The notes beneath the pieces are model-generated. The model did no database searches. It was given only the letters and a program-made list of their open reading frames with translations, and was not told the origin of the DNA. From Barnesiella merdipullorum (GTDB taxonomy: Bacteria > Bacteroidota > Bacteroidia > Bacteroidales > Barnesiellaceae), in the NCBI GenBank assembly GCA_019116365.1, contig DXBT01000016.1, positions 1 through 64,000 of the forward strand: 64,000 bases of DNA, written 5' to 3'. Below are positions 1 through 7,755 of the stretch, one piece after another. Position numbers and translations under genes: made by a program. Position 1 is the stretch's first letter. Every line of letters starts with the position of its first letter.

Positions 1-207
1 GCCTTGATGTCACTCTCAGACAAACTGCTACTCAGAAAACGGGCCATTATCGAGACTGTCAATGACGAACTTAAGAATATAGCACAGGTGGAACATTCAA
101 GACACAGGAGCTTTGATAATTTTATCGTAAATCTGTATAAGGAATATACCTCTTTGAAATCAAGAGAGTTAGAAGAATTACCTCGTTTTCGGGTAATGAG
201 TTGGTAA
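1..207 (+). pseudogene. IS982-type transposase, C-terminal fragment
   Basis: The reading frame enters from outside the window. Its first 44 or so residues contain the block LLRKRAIIETVNDELKN followed by a HSRHRSFDNFIVNL-like stretch, which I recognise as the end of the DDE domain of IS982-family transposases. After about position 135 the family similarity stops and the frame continues with unrelated residues to a stop at 205-207, so the gene looks truncated by a deletion or rearrangement. I could not see the element's terminal inverted repeat in the next 100 bases. It suggests insertion-sequence activity beside the transporter genes that follow. Confidence 0.65.
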
Positions 208-316
208 CCGTTCTAATTGCCGTGGTCTGCATCGCTTTGCTTGTTCGGGAAACTCTTACGGTACAAAGGTATGAAAAATATTCAGACTGAAAGGATCATT
301 CCAAAAATTATTTTAG

Positions 317-1522
317 TCAGAATATTGAGCATTCATCCTTATGCAGTCTTGGTTGGAAGCAATTAACGAACAAGGAAGCCACGGTAAAGGCAACTCCTAC
401 TCCTACCACGCCTGCCCATCCGTAATGTTGCCAAAACAGACCTGAAACGAACGTACCAGCAGAACCGCCCAGAAAGTAGATGGTCATATAAACGGTATTG
501 ACTCGGTTGATGGCGGATGCGTCAAGGGAGACCACGCTGGTCTGATTTGACAAATGGATGCATTGCATTCCTGCATCAATCAAAAGGATGGCGATTATCA
601 TCCACAAGTAGCTGTCATTTCCAAAAAATGCCAACAACCATGCAGCCAAGATAACACATCCCCCGACAATGGAGAAGAACCTTACGCCGTACTTCTGGAT
701 ATAGCCGCTAATGAATACAACCGTAGACGCACCTGCCAATCCGCACAAACCGAGTGCCCCGATAATATCGTCATCCGCAAAGAATGGCTCTTGCTTCATC
801 CGGAAAGCAAGGCAACTCCACAACGCAAAGAACGAGCCATAAGCCAATGCCGCCCTCAACGAAGCGATACGCAAGTACGGGTATTTGGCAAGCAGACGCA
901 ACAAGGATTTCATCAGACCCGCATAATTTTCACGTGAACGAGCAGGCAGAACGGGAAGCATCTTGTAAATCATAAGAAAGCATCCGAGCATAAACACACA
1001 AGCCACAAAATAGACGGAACGCCATCCCCACATATCAGCCAGGAAACCACTTAACACCCGTGAGCCAAGAATGCCTATGAGCAGACAGGACTGTATAATC
1101 CCCACGTTGCGTACCTTGTGTGCTGGTGCTGAATGGAAAGACACCAACGGGATGAAGAACTGCGGCATAACCGAAGATGCTCCGGCAAGCAAGGATGCGC
1201 CCCACACCCAATAGATGTTAGGGGCAAGTGCTATGGCAAGCAATGCGCACGATGAAATGATATAATTGGTCAATATCAGCTGCTTTCGTGAAACCAAATC
1301 GCCAAGCGGAATGACAAACACAAGTCCGACTACATAACCTATCTGGGTCAATGTCGCAACCATGCTGGCAGAAAAGTCGCTTACCCCAAAATCCTTTGCC
1401 ATGCTGCCCAACAAAGGCTGGTTGTAGTAGCAGTTGGCAACGGAAAGCCCGGTAGCGACTGCCAGCAGAGCCAGCAGAGGTGCCGGAATGCCGTGGTTTT
1501 CTCTCAATTCATATTTCATCAT
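317..1522 (-). CDS. MFS family efflux transporter
   Basis: A 401-residue, strongly hydrophobic protein with the spacing of about 12 membrane helices. The loop after the second helix reads GDLVSRKQL, the MFS motif A that controls the alternating-access cycle. MFS proteins of this length with a short cytoplasmic N-terminus are usually proton-driven drug or metabolite exporters of the inner membrane; the substrate cannot be read from sequence. It starts 12 bases after the SMR gene stops, so the two are probably one transcript made from the SMR promoter. Together with the Crp/Fnr-type gene facing away it looks like a self-contained efflux module. Confidence 0.85.
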   Translation of the reverse strand: MMKYELRENHGIPAPLLALLAVATGLSVANCYYNQPLLGSMAKDFGVSDFSASMVATLTQIGYVVGLVFVIPLGDLVSRKQLILTNYIISSCALLAIALAPNIYWVWGASLLAGASSVMPQFFIPLVSFHSAPAHKVRNVGIIQSCLLIGILGSRVLSGFLADMWGWRSVYFVACVFMLGCFLMIYKMLPVLPARSRENYAGLMKSLLRLLAKYPYLRIASLRAALAYGSFFALWSCLAFRMKQEPFFADDDIIGALGLCGLAGASTVVFISGYIQKYGVRFFSIVGGCVILAAWLLAFFGNDSYLWMIIAILLIDAGMQCIHLSNQTSVVSLDASAINRVNTVYMTIYFLGGSAGTFVSGLFWQHYGWAGVVGVGVAFTVASLFVNCFQPRLHKDECSIF

Positions 1523-1534
1523 TTATTCCTCCTT

Positions 1535-1861
1535 TCAGTATGACACAACTTTCAATCCAATCAAGGAGGCAATGAGCGTGAACAGGAAGAAAAGCCGTAT
1601 GGGAGTGGCCGGCTCTTTGAAAACGAATATCCCAATCAAGACCGTGCCGACCGCTCCGATACCCGTCCAAATGGCGTATGCCGTGCCCAAAGGCAAAGTC
1701 TGAACCGCTTTGGCAAGTAATGCCATACTCAATACCGTGGAAGCCAAGAAACCGCTTCCCCACAGATAAAAACCAATACCTGATGCCTCTCTCGTTTTTC
1801 CCAAGCAGAATGTAAGGCTTACCTCAAACAATCCTGCCAAAAATAAAATTATCCAATTCAT
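1535..1861 (-). CDS. Small multidrug resistance (SMR) family exporter, SugE/Gdx-like
   Basis: 108 residues with four predicted membrane helices, the usual SMR size. Glu13 in the first helix (AGLFEVSL) matches the essential proton- and substrate-binding glutamate. The block GTAYAIWTGIGAVG is typical of the family and closest in my memory to the SugE/Gdx subgroup, whose members export guanidinium or quaternary ammonium compounds. Known members work as dual-topology dimers in the inner membrane. It is the first gene of a probable two-gene unit with the MFS gene and has a good -7 box upstream. Which cation it exports is not determined. Confidence 0.85.
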   Translation of the reverse strand: MNWIILFLAGLFEVSLTFCLGKTREASGIGFYLWGSGFLASTVLSMALLAKAVQTLPLGTAYAIWTGIGAVGTVLIGIFVFKEPATPIRLFFLFTLIASLIGLKVVSY

Positions 1862-1886
1862 ACCTATGATTTATTAAATTCGGGTG

Positions 1887-1894
1887 CAAAAGTA
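1887..1894 (-). promoter_or_regulatory. -7 box of the SMR-MFS unit
   Basis: On the minus strand the sequence TACTTTTG matches the Bacteroidetes -7 consensus TAnnTTTG and lies about 26 bases upstream of the SMR start codon. No clear -33 TTG is visible at the usual spacing. Confidence 0.5.
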
Positions 1895-1991
1895 AGCAAG
1901 TAATTTCTAACCGTTTTTTACATTTGGTAAAAACGGATTTTGCATTTGACAAAAAAACAGCCGTTAGCAGCTGTTTCTGTGCGCTATTTTA

Positions 1992-1999
1992 TAATTTTG
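1992..1999 (+). promoter_or_regulatory. -7 box of the Crp/Fnr-type gene
   Basis: TAATTTTG matches TAnnTTTG and lies 20 bases before the start codon at 2019. Just upstream an imperfect inverted repeat (acagc ... gctgt, about 1960-1980) sits in the shared control region between the divergent units and could be an operator. Confidence 0.45.
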
Positions 2000-2018
2000 T
2001 ACCACAACAAAATGACTT

Positions 2019-2582
2019 ATGGATATAAAGGAAATCATCAACCAGAGATATGCCATGCCGGATGCGTCTTTGGACAAGTTGCGGCAATGCCTGACGGAAG
2101 TCTCATACCCAAAAGGATTCCAAGTGTTGGAATATGGCAAGATAGAAAAAGACATCTTTTTCATCAAGAAAGGCATTGTCCGCGCCTATACTTCGGTAGA
2201 GGGGAAAGAAATTACCTTTTGGGTCGGCAAGGAAGGGGCGACTATTGTTTCCATGAAAGGATATGTGAATGACGAACCGGGGTATGAAACAATGGAGCTG
2301 ATGGAAAATTCTGTCTTATATGTATTGGAAAGGAAAAAACTGAAAGAGTTATTCTTGAAGGATTTGCACATAGCCAATTGGGGACGGCGTTATGCGGAAA
2401 TGGAACTGCTTGCTGCCGAGGAACGGCTGATTTCCATGTTGTCAGCCGTCGCCTCGGAACGGTATCACGAGTTGTTGGAGAAAGAGCCTGATTTGTTACA
2501 GCGGTTGCCGTTAGGAAGTATCGCCACCTATTTAGGCATCACACAGGCAAGTTTGAGTAGGATTCGGGCACAAATAAAATGA
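2019..2582 (+). CDS. Crp/Fnr family transcriptional regulator
   Basis: 187 residues. The N-terminal 120 or so have the beta-roll pattern of a cyclic-nucleotide-binding-like sensor domain, including FFIKKGIVRAY. A long helix follows, and the C-terminus LGSIATYLGITQASLSRIR is a helix-turn-helix. The protein is shorter than E. coli Crp and ends directly after the recognition helix, as is common for Bacteroidetes members. No Fnr-type cysteine cluster is present, so oxygen sensing by an iron-sulfur cluster is unlikely. It faces away from the SMR-MFS unit across a 157-base control region, so regulation of those exporters is a reasonable inference, not shown. Confidence 0.85.
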   Translation: MDIKEIINQRYAMPDASLDKLRQCLTEVSYPKGFQVLEYGKIEKDIFFIKKGIVRAYTSVEGKEITFWVGKEGATIVSMKGYVNDEPGYETMELMENSVLYVLERKKLKELFLKDLHIANWGRRYAEMELLAAEERLISMLSAVASERYHELLEKEPDLLQRLPLGSIATYLGITQASLSRIRAQIK

Positions 2583-2600
2583 CGTTTCAACCAACTGAGG

Positions 2601-2646
2601 ATAGCAAGCGGTTTTGGTCTGCCCCAAACACAAACTTGCTATTTTT
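2601..2646 (+). terminator. Terminator after the Crp/Fnr-type gene
   Basis: Eight-base arms atagcaag (2601-2608) and cttgctat (2635-2642) flank a 26-base loop and are followed by a short T run. It lies between the convergent regulator and relaxase genes. Confidence 0.55.
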
Positions 2647-2659
2647 CCGTTGGTATTGT

Positions 2660-4030
2660 TTATAATCCCATGCCCTTGCCTCTCCTAAGCGGTTCAACCG
2701 TCCTTTTAACGGATGAGAACAGCCTGCCAAACTGCTCCTTGAACCACTCTCCAATCACTTGCCCGTTGATGGCAAGTGCAAGCTTGGACTTGTCTTTCGG
2801 GTCTTTTACCACTTGGAAGCCTGCTTCCTCGGTCGTGAACTTCCGCCTGTGCTCTTCCGAATAGAGCTCGCCCTCGTAGAACAGCGGTTTGCCGCTGATG
2901 AGCGTGGCAGTCTGCCTTTCGTTGAAGCCGACTTTAAGGCAGAACTTCTCCATATACACCAGCTCTTGAAACAGCGGAAACCATTTCTTGGCTTTTTGGA
3001 TAATGGATTTTAGGAATGACACTTCCTCTTGGTGTGCCGCTTCCTTGTCCGCCATTTCCCTGCGGTACTTGGCTTGCAGTTCCACCAATTGGCGGCTGTG
3101 TTCCTCCTGCTGCTGCTCCATCTGCTTTTGCAATAATTCGATACTCTCGTCACGGGCGGCAACCTCGCCTTGCAAGGTTCGGTTGTCGGCTTCCAACTCT
3201 TTCAGTCTGCCGCTACCCAAAAGAGAACCTACTTTTGCCACGAGTGCCGCTTTCGCCTCGGTCTTGGCGGCTTCCAGCTTCTCCGACTTGATTTCTTTTT
3301 TGACTTCGTCAAGTTCCTGCTTTGCCTGTTGGCGTTCGGTCTGCAACTGCTGCACGTTGGCTTCAAGCTCTCCCGTCTGCCGTTTCAGGTCACGGTAGTA
3401 TTGGGCGGTGGTTGTGTGCCGTGCTTCCGAACCTCGTATGCCACGCTGCAATCCGTACTTCGCCATCGCTGCGGCGTAGCTGTCGTGGTAAGCGACAAGC
3501 CTTTCACGGGTCAGGAGGTCATCGGCACACAAACGCACGGCGTTGGCTTTCTTGCGGTAGGTGCGTTTGCTGTCCGCTTGTTTCTTCTTGGCTTTCCTGC
3601 GCTCTCCCGTCACTATCGGTACGACCGTTGCATGGATGTGCGGCGTGTGTTCGTCCATGTGCAGCACTGCCGAAACGGTGTTCTCCCTGCCGAATGTGCG
3701 GTGCAGCCATTGCAGGTTGTCATCGCACCATTCACCCAGCCTGCCTTCGTCCTGCACTCTCACCATATCTTCATGCGAACCCGAAAGCACGATGCGGATT
3801 GCCCGTACTTGGTCGGGAGTAATTTTTCGTCTGATGCCTGCCGTGTGGATGCGGTGGCTTATCGCTTCGGTGCGGTCTGCCACACCGTCGGGGAACTCCA
3901 CCAGTTCACGGTTGAGATGGGTGCGTGTGGGGTCGGCGTTCTTGGGCATTGTTTTGCGTTCTATGTGGTCGGATGCGCCCGTGTCAGCCGACCCTTTCGC
4001 CTTGTTGATTTGGATGCTTATGTATCCCAT
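2660..4030 (-). CDS. MobV-family relaxase (mobilization protein)
   Basis: 456 residues from the chosen start at 4030, where the conserved N-terminus MGYISIQINKAKG begins; a longer frame exists but its extra residues look untranslated. HIER (residues 22-25) with the following THLNREL, and HMDEHTPHIH (124-133) with its metal-binding histidines, are the hallmark motifs of MobV/Pre relaxases, as in Bacteroides mobilizable plasmids and transposons. Such enzymes nick oriT, stay covalently bound to the 5' end and are exported through a conjugation pore supplied by another element. Residues of about 230-350 form a long charged coiled coil. No conjugation pore genes are in the window, so the element is mobilizable rather than self-transmissible. 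Confidence 0.9.
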   Translation of the reverse strand: MGYISIQINKAKGSADTGASDHIERKTMPKNADPTRTHLNRELVEFPDGVADRTEAISHRIHTAGIRRKITPDQVRAIRIVLSGSHEDMVRVQDEGRLGEWCDDNLQWLHRTFGRENTVSAVLHMDEHTPHIHATVVPIVTGERRKAKKKQADSKRTYRKKANAVRLCADDLLTRERLVAYHDSYAAAMAKYGLQRGIRGSEARHTTTAQYYRDLKRQTGELEANVQQLQTERQQAKQELDEVKKEIKSEKLEAAKTEAKAALVAKVGSLLGSGRLKELEADNRTLQGEVAARDESIELLQKQMEQQQEEHSRQLVELQAKYRREMADKEAAHQEEVSFLKSIIQKAKKWFPLFQELVYMEKFCLKVGFNERQTATLISGKPLFYEGELYSEEHRRKFTTEEAGFQVVKDPKDKSKLALAINGQVIGEWFKEQFGRLFSSVKRTVEPLRRGKGMGL

Positions 4031-4138
4031 GTTTGTTTCTTGTTTTTTTGGTTCTACAAATTGTTTGTCGGTATCCGTCCGCCTGCGGTCGTGCCGCACG
4101 GGGCAAACGGGGGTGTCCAGAGGGGTGTAACCCCGTTG

Positions 4139-4199
4139 GCTCATTGGGGTGTTTTTAGCATTAGCGTCAGCGGTGCGTGAAGAAAACGCCCTAATGAGC
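4139..4199. other. Candidate oriT inverted repeat upstream of the relaxase
   Basis: Left arm gctcattggggtgtttt (4139-4155) and right arm aaaacgccctaatgagc (4183-4199) pair at 15 of 17 positions by hand alignment, around a 27-base loop. They lie about 110 bases upstream of the relaxase start. The G-rich stretch just beyond (4110-4140, with ggggtgtaacccc) is also of a kind I associate with Bacteroides mob regions. The nic site cannot be placed from sequence alone. Confidence 0.45.
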
Positions 4200-4598
4200 T
4201 ATGGCTTTTCGTTCCCAAAAGCCTGCGGCGGTGTCGGCGATGATGTCGGCGGATGTTGGTCGCCCTTTTCTTTTTGCCAGCCTTGTATGATATTCTGTGC
4301 CGTTGTGCCGGCATGATTGCCTGTCGGCACAACAGCATACAGACAGGGATGGTGTTGCCGTTTCCCCTGCGGACTTGATAAGGGCTGAAATTCCGATGAT
4401 TTGATGATTGGATAGTCTAATATACAGACAGCTAATGCAATAACCTTTCATCAGCGTTTCATCAAACCGCTCGCCAAAAGAAAAGCGATGAGCGGCGTTG
4501 TGTTGCCTTTCTCTTTTCATCAGCCCAATCCTTTTGTTGAGCGTTTGATGAGAATGTAAGTCGCTGTCATTCTTTATGTTTATATATGCTTTCATCAT
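4191..4598 (-). CDS. Doubtful small ORF between primase and relaxase
   Basis: An open frame of 135 residues starts 12 bases after the stop that would end the primase in its restored frame, the spacing expected of a following gene. However, the composition (several Cys, His and Arg clusters), the lack of any family I recognise and the overlap with two inverted repeats argue that much or all of it is non-coding oriT-region DNA. I list it because this 480-base stretch otherwise contains no gene. No function is proposed. Confidence 0.2.
   Translation of the reverse strand: MMKAYINIKNDSDLHSHQTLNKRIGLMKRERQHNAAHRFSFGERFDETLMKGYCISCLYIRLSNHQIIGISALIKSAGETATPSLSVCCCADRQSCRHNGTEYHTRLAKRKGRPTSADIIADTAAGFWERKAIAH
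4302..4333. repeat. Perfect 9-bp inverted repeat in the mob region
   Basis: gttgtgccg (4302-4310) and cggcacaac (4325-4333) are exact reverse complements around a 14-base loop. It may be a second structural element of oriT or a relaxosome protein site. Confidence 0.4.
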
Positions 4599-4636
4599 TT
4601 CATCAAAATATCAGAGTGTTTCCAACTGTTCCTTGC

Positions 4637-5806
4637 TTACCAGATAGTAGCGTCCAATCCTCCTGACGGGCGAGTAACGGCATTCACGGTTGTAGTCGTA
4701 TTGGTAGGTGGTGTAGGAAAGCGAATTGGATGCAGGGGTAAGCTTCCAGCATTCTCCTGCACCACTTTCCGAACCTGCGACTTCTCCACCTTTACTTGCG
4801 AGCAGACGAGCAACGGGATAATATCATTGAGGCAAAAAGAAACAGAACTGACGCCCACGCTTGCCATGATGTCGAGCAGGAGTTCCGTCATTTCTATCTC
4901 CAAACGGTTGCGGTTGCTTCGGATAATCTTCCGCAGGGCTTCCGTCTCCAGCAGCTTCGGGTTGAACCACATTCGGCTTTCTTTTTCGGTGGATAGCTGC
5001 CGGTGTTGCAGGAAATGAAGAAAAGCGGGTATCTCCGCTTTCAGTTTTTGCAGGAAGTCGGTATCATCATTCCGTAGCGGCACAATCTTCCGCACCCAAT
5101 AGCGTGTTTCACCTGCGTCAATGATAACGGGCAGATGCTCGTTGTTGGAGCACAACACGAACTTGGCGAAGAAGCCTATCTCGTCACGGTCTTTGCCTTT
5201 CGCCTCCACCTTGTAGGATAGTGTGGTGCTGAGGTTCTTCAACCGTTCGCTGTCCTCACGGCGGTTGAGCAGCACTTCGTCCACCATGATGAGCAGCTTG
5301 CCCGCCCAGTCGGAATTGAACTGGCTGCGGAAGTCCTCGTTGGTGTTGAACGTCACGTTGTTCTGGAATACGGCTTTCAGGAAGTTCAGGAACGTGCTTT
5401 TGCCCGTATTCCTCTCTTCGGACACGAGCAACAAGATGGGCAGCTTCTGAACGGGATACAGATACAGCAGTTGCAGGTAGTCCATGCCCAACCCGTACTG
5501 TTCGCCGAAGATGTGTTCCACCAACGAGCGAATGCAGGGGAAATCGCCCGGCACGGGAACATGGCTTATCGGCTCGTAGAGGTTGAGGAACTTGCCGACT
5601 ACGGGCTGGTAGCCTACATGGTCGGGTACGGTGCAGAAGCCGTCATACTTCGGGATGCCCGCCATGTAGTCCTTGCCGTAGTCCTGTCGCAGGGTCTCGG
5701 CGTTCCATGCGATGCGTCTCCTCACATAGCCGCCGTCAATGCGGGGCTGGTTCACAATCTTGTAGAGCGTGGTGCCTACACGGATAAATTCTTCTTTCTT
5801 TTCCAT
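4637..5806 (-). CDS. Plasmid/phage-type primase-helicase with frameshifted C-terminus
   Basis: 389 residues. SEERNTGKSTF carries a Walker A motif (GKST) and is followed by KLLIMVDEVLL, a Walker B-like strand, and an FVLCSNNEH sensor region. This is the superfamily 3-type helicase part of the DUF5906 / VirE-linked proteins found on Bacteroides mobile elements, probably used in replicating the excised circle. From about position 4745 the frame changes character (RFPTPPTNTTTTVNAV). One more A in the run at 4744-4746 would restore a coherent tail containing YQYDYNRECRYSPVRR and GRYYLVSKEQLETL, stopping at 4611. I therefore see a single-base deletion or a sequencing error. The ATPase core is intact. 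A 66-bp promoter module shared with the integrase lies upstream. Confidence 0.75.
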   Translation of the reverse strand: MEKKEEFIRVGTTLYKIVNQPRIDGGYVRRRIAWNAETLRQDYGKDYMAGIPKYDGFCTVPDHVGYQPVVGKFLNLYEPISHVPVPGDFPCIRSLVEHIFGEQYGLGMDYLQLLYLYPVQKLPILLLVSEERNTGKSTFLNFLKAVFQNNVTFNTNEDFRSQFNSDWAGKLLIMVDEVLLNRREDSERLKNLSTTLSYKVEAKGKDRDEIGFFAKFVLCSNNEHLPVIIDAGETRYWVRKIVPLRNDDTDFLQKLKAEIPAFLHFLQHRQLSTEKESRMWFNPKLLETEALRKIIRSNRNRLEIEMTELLLDIMASVGVSSVSFCLNDIIPLLVCSQVKVEKSQVRKVVQENAGSLPLHPIRFPTPPTNTTTTVNAVTRPSGGLDATIW

Positions 5807-5862
5807 GTTTCAAATATAGGTTTTAGTGCCGCCGACACCTTGTCGGCAGGTGGATTAAACAT

Positions 5863-5928
5863 GGTTGCAAAGCTACGGCAGGACGGCTAAAACCTTGATA
5901 TGTAAAACTATGCAGAACGGCGCAAAAG
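5863..5928 (-). promoter_or_regulatory. Promoter module of the primase gene (copy A)
   Basis: 66 bases that align without gaps to 7690-7755 upstream of the integrase, 48 of 66 identical by hand count. On the minus strand both copies contain a -7 box TAGnTTTG directly followed by CAACC, plus conserved upstream blocks TCAAGGTTT and TTTGCGCCG. Here the -7 box is at 5868-5875, about 62 bases from the start codon. The upstream blocks may be operators for an element-encoded regulator. Confidence 0.6.
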
Positions 5929-5985
5929 AAACCGACGGATAAGAAAATGCAGTAAGATGGACAATATCAGTCATCAAAAGGCGAA

Positions 5986-6027
5986 AAGAAAAAGCCCGAA
6001 GAAGCGGAAAATGGTACTTCTTCGGGC
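5986..6027 (-). terminator. Terminator after the integrase-Xis unit
   Basis: Perfect 11-bp stem gcccgaagaag (5994-6004) / cttcttcgggc (6017-6027), followed on the minus strand by a T-rich run. It separates the integrase unit from the primase promoter. Confidence 0.75.
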
Positions 6028-6077
6028 AGACTTGGATTGTGTGAGTGCATGGGCGTAGTGACACGCAACCGCACTCG

Positions 6078-6449
6078 CTAACACTTACACGATATGCTGT
6101 TACCTAACGAAAGCCAAAGCATTTGTCTGTCTTTTCGCAAGCACAGCCTTTCCAGCAAGACATTACGCACTCTTGCGGCATTGGATGTGTTGATACGGAA
6201 AGCCAGTGCCATTACCATTGGCAGCGCATACACTTCCAAATAATAACCGTTTGGCAGCCTGATGTGCCTTTCCACTTCGCAAGATTGCAACACTCCGCTC
6301 CTATACACGGCTCGGACAGCGGCACGGAGTGTCGGGGCGATTACATCAAACAGCGTTACCAACTCCATTTCGCTCATCCACACATTGGCTATATCGGACG
6401 GTACGGCAACCCTGCCGCTTCCGTCCATCGTGATTGTTGCCCGTTTCAT
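6078..6449 (-). CDS. Small conserved mobile-element protein, probably Xis-like or DNA-binding
   Basis: 123 residues beginning MKRATITMDGSGRVAVPSD. Its start overlaps the integrase stop by the ATGA pattern (6446-6449), so the two are translationally coupled. I recall similar short proteins directly behind integrases in Bacteroides mobilizable elements. The N-terminal third resembles a winged-helix or AbrB-like beginning (WMSEMELVTLFDVIAPTLRAAVRAV reads as helix-turn-helix-like), but I cannot assign a family with certainty. A role as excision factor or regulator is inferred from position. A strong terminator follows 50 bases downstream. Confidence 0.6.
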   Translation of the reverse strand: MKRATITMDGSGRVAVPSDIANVWMSEMELVTLFDVIAPTLRAAVRAVYRSGVLQSCEVERHIRLPNGYYLEVYALPMVMALAFRINTSNAARVRNVLLERLCLRKDRQMLWLSLGNSISCKC

Positions 6450-7675
6450 ATCCCTGCCACCTTGATGTTACCGAATGACTTGCTCAACTTGTCGCCCAGC
6501 ATCGTGAGGTCGTTATCCAGCTTCTCCACGGTTATCTTCGCATAGATTTGGGTCGTTTCGATGTTCGTATGTCCCAAAATGCGGCTTACGCTCTCTATCG
6601 GCATACCCTTGCAGAGAGCCAGGGTTGCGAATCCATGACGTGAGCAATGGAAGCTGATGTCCTTATTCACGCCGCATTCCCGTATCATCTTCTTCAACGG
6701 TTTGCAGATTGACCAATAGTTCAGATTGGGGAATACCAAGTCGTTTTCTTGGAACGGTCGGTAACGCTCGATTATCTGCAAGGGGATGTCCAGCAGCTTT
6801 ACTTGGAAAGGTACGCCCGTCTTGTGACGCTTGGAGATAATCCATTTCTCGCCGTTCACCTCCACGATTCGGTCGTTGGTCAGTTCCTTGATGTCCACGA
6901 AAGAAAGGGCGGTGAAGCTCGCAAACACGAACAGGTCACGGATGTATGCCAGCTTCGGGTCTGCGAACTCGTGCGTCATTACCGCCTTCAACTCATCCTC
7001 CGTCAAAAACTCACGCTCCTTGACATTCGGGCTGATGTGGAACTGCGCAAACGGGTTTCTCGGTATCAGACCGTTGAAGTGCGCACGCATCACCACACCT
7101 TTCAGCCACATGCACTTTTCCCATATCGTGCCGTTGCGCAATCCCGCTTCCGTGGAGAGATAGACCGCAAACTCCTTGATGAAGTCGGGCGTAAGCTCCA
7201 GCATCGACATGTCGCTGCGCTTGTAGAACGACTTGATGAACGCCGCCACATAGTTCCTTGCCACTACCCTTGACTGGTAAGTCGCCAGTTTCCTGTCCTT
7301 GCCGACACGCTTCTTGAACACCTCGTTCTCACGGTCGAAGGCTTTGAGCAGCGTTTCATACTCGCCGCCTATGCCCTGATAGGCGTTGCGTACCATCTCT
7401 GCCGTCACAAACGCCTCACGGTCGGATATGCGCTGGTAGTGCTTGATGATTTGCGCCTTGATGTTGTCAAGCGCAAGGTTCGTTTCCCTTGCCTCCAAAC
7501 TCTTGCCTTTGGCACGGTTGCCCTTTGCATCCCAAAGTTCTTTTGAGATGCTCCGCTTGCAACTGAACTGCGCCACCGTTCCGTTGATTGTAACCCGTCC
7601 CATGATGGGGACAGTTCCATTCTTCTCCTTGCTGCCGTTCGCATAGAACAGCACGCGAAATGTGCTCCTTGTCAT
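6446..7675 (-). CDS. Tyrosine recombinase / site-specific integrase
   Basis: 409 residues with an N-terminal arm-binding region, a SAM-like core-binding domain (about 110-215) and a C-terminal catalytic domain. The catalytic set visible is Lys283 or Lys285 (SKRHKTG), His343 and Arg346 (HCSRHGFATL), His369 (LGHTNIETT) and the nucleophile Tyr378 (QIYAK). The first conserved arginine, normally in a TGLR-like motif, is replaced by Ser258 in FTALSFVDIKEL. The conjugative-transposon integrase IntDOT also lacks that arginine, so activity need not be lost. It would integrate and excise the element carrying the relaxase and primase. Gene order int-xis-primase-mob marks this end as the int-proximal end. 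Confidence 0.92.
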   Translation of the reverse strand: MTRSTFRVLFYANGSKEKNGTVPIMGRVTINGTVAQFSCKRSISKELWDAKGNRAKGKSLEARETNLALDNIKAQIIKHYQRISDREAFVTAEMVRNAYQGIGGEYETLLKAFDRENEVFKKRVGKDRKLATYQSRVVARNYVAAFIKSFYKRSDMSMLELTPDFIKEFAVYLSTEAGLRNGTIWEKCMWLKGVVMRAHFNGLIPRNPFAQFHISPNVKEREFLTEDELKAVMTHEFADPKLAYIRDLFVFASFTALSFVDIKELTNDRIVEVNGEKWIISKRHKTGVPFQVKLLDIPLQIIERYRPFQENDLVFPNLNYWSICKPLKKMIRECGVNKDISFHCSRHGFATLALCKGMPIESVSRILGHTNIETTQIYAKITVEKLDNDLTMLGDKLSKSFGNIKVAGI

Positions 7676-7689
7676 ACTCGTTCTTTTTT

Positions 7690-7755
7690 GGTTGCAAAAC
7701 TATAAATCAACGAGTTAAACCTTGACAAGCAAACCTACGCAGAGCGGCGCAAACG
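7690..7755 (-). promoter_or_regulatory. Promoter module of the integrase gene (copy B)
   Basis: Second copy of the module at 5863-5928. The -7 box TAGTTTTG (7695-7702) lies 19 bases from the integrase start codon, so the leader would be very short. A weaker related stretch (TTTGTAGAACCA followed by an A run) precedes the relaxase start at 4030, suggesting that all three transcription units of the element share control. Confidence 0.6.

Noticed and set aside
1040..1530. Reading frames on the + strand across the MFS gene
   Set aside because: They are mirror frames of a clearly membrane-protein-coding minus strand and have no family resemblance.
3170..4180. Long + strand frame of 336 codons opposite the relaxase
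   Set aside because: It is antisense to a well-supported MobV relaxase; its composition reflects the relaxase codon pattern.
5873..6064. 63-codon minus-strand frame between the Xis-like gene and the primase
   Set aside because: It covers the terminator at 5986-6027 and the primase promoter module, so translation is unlikely.
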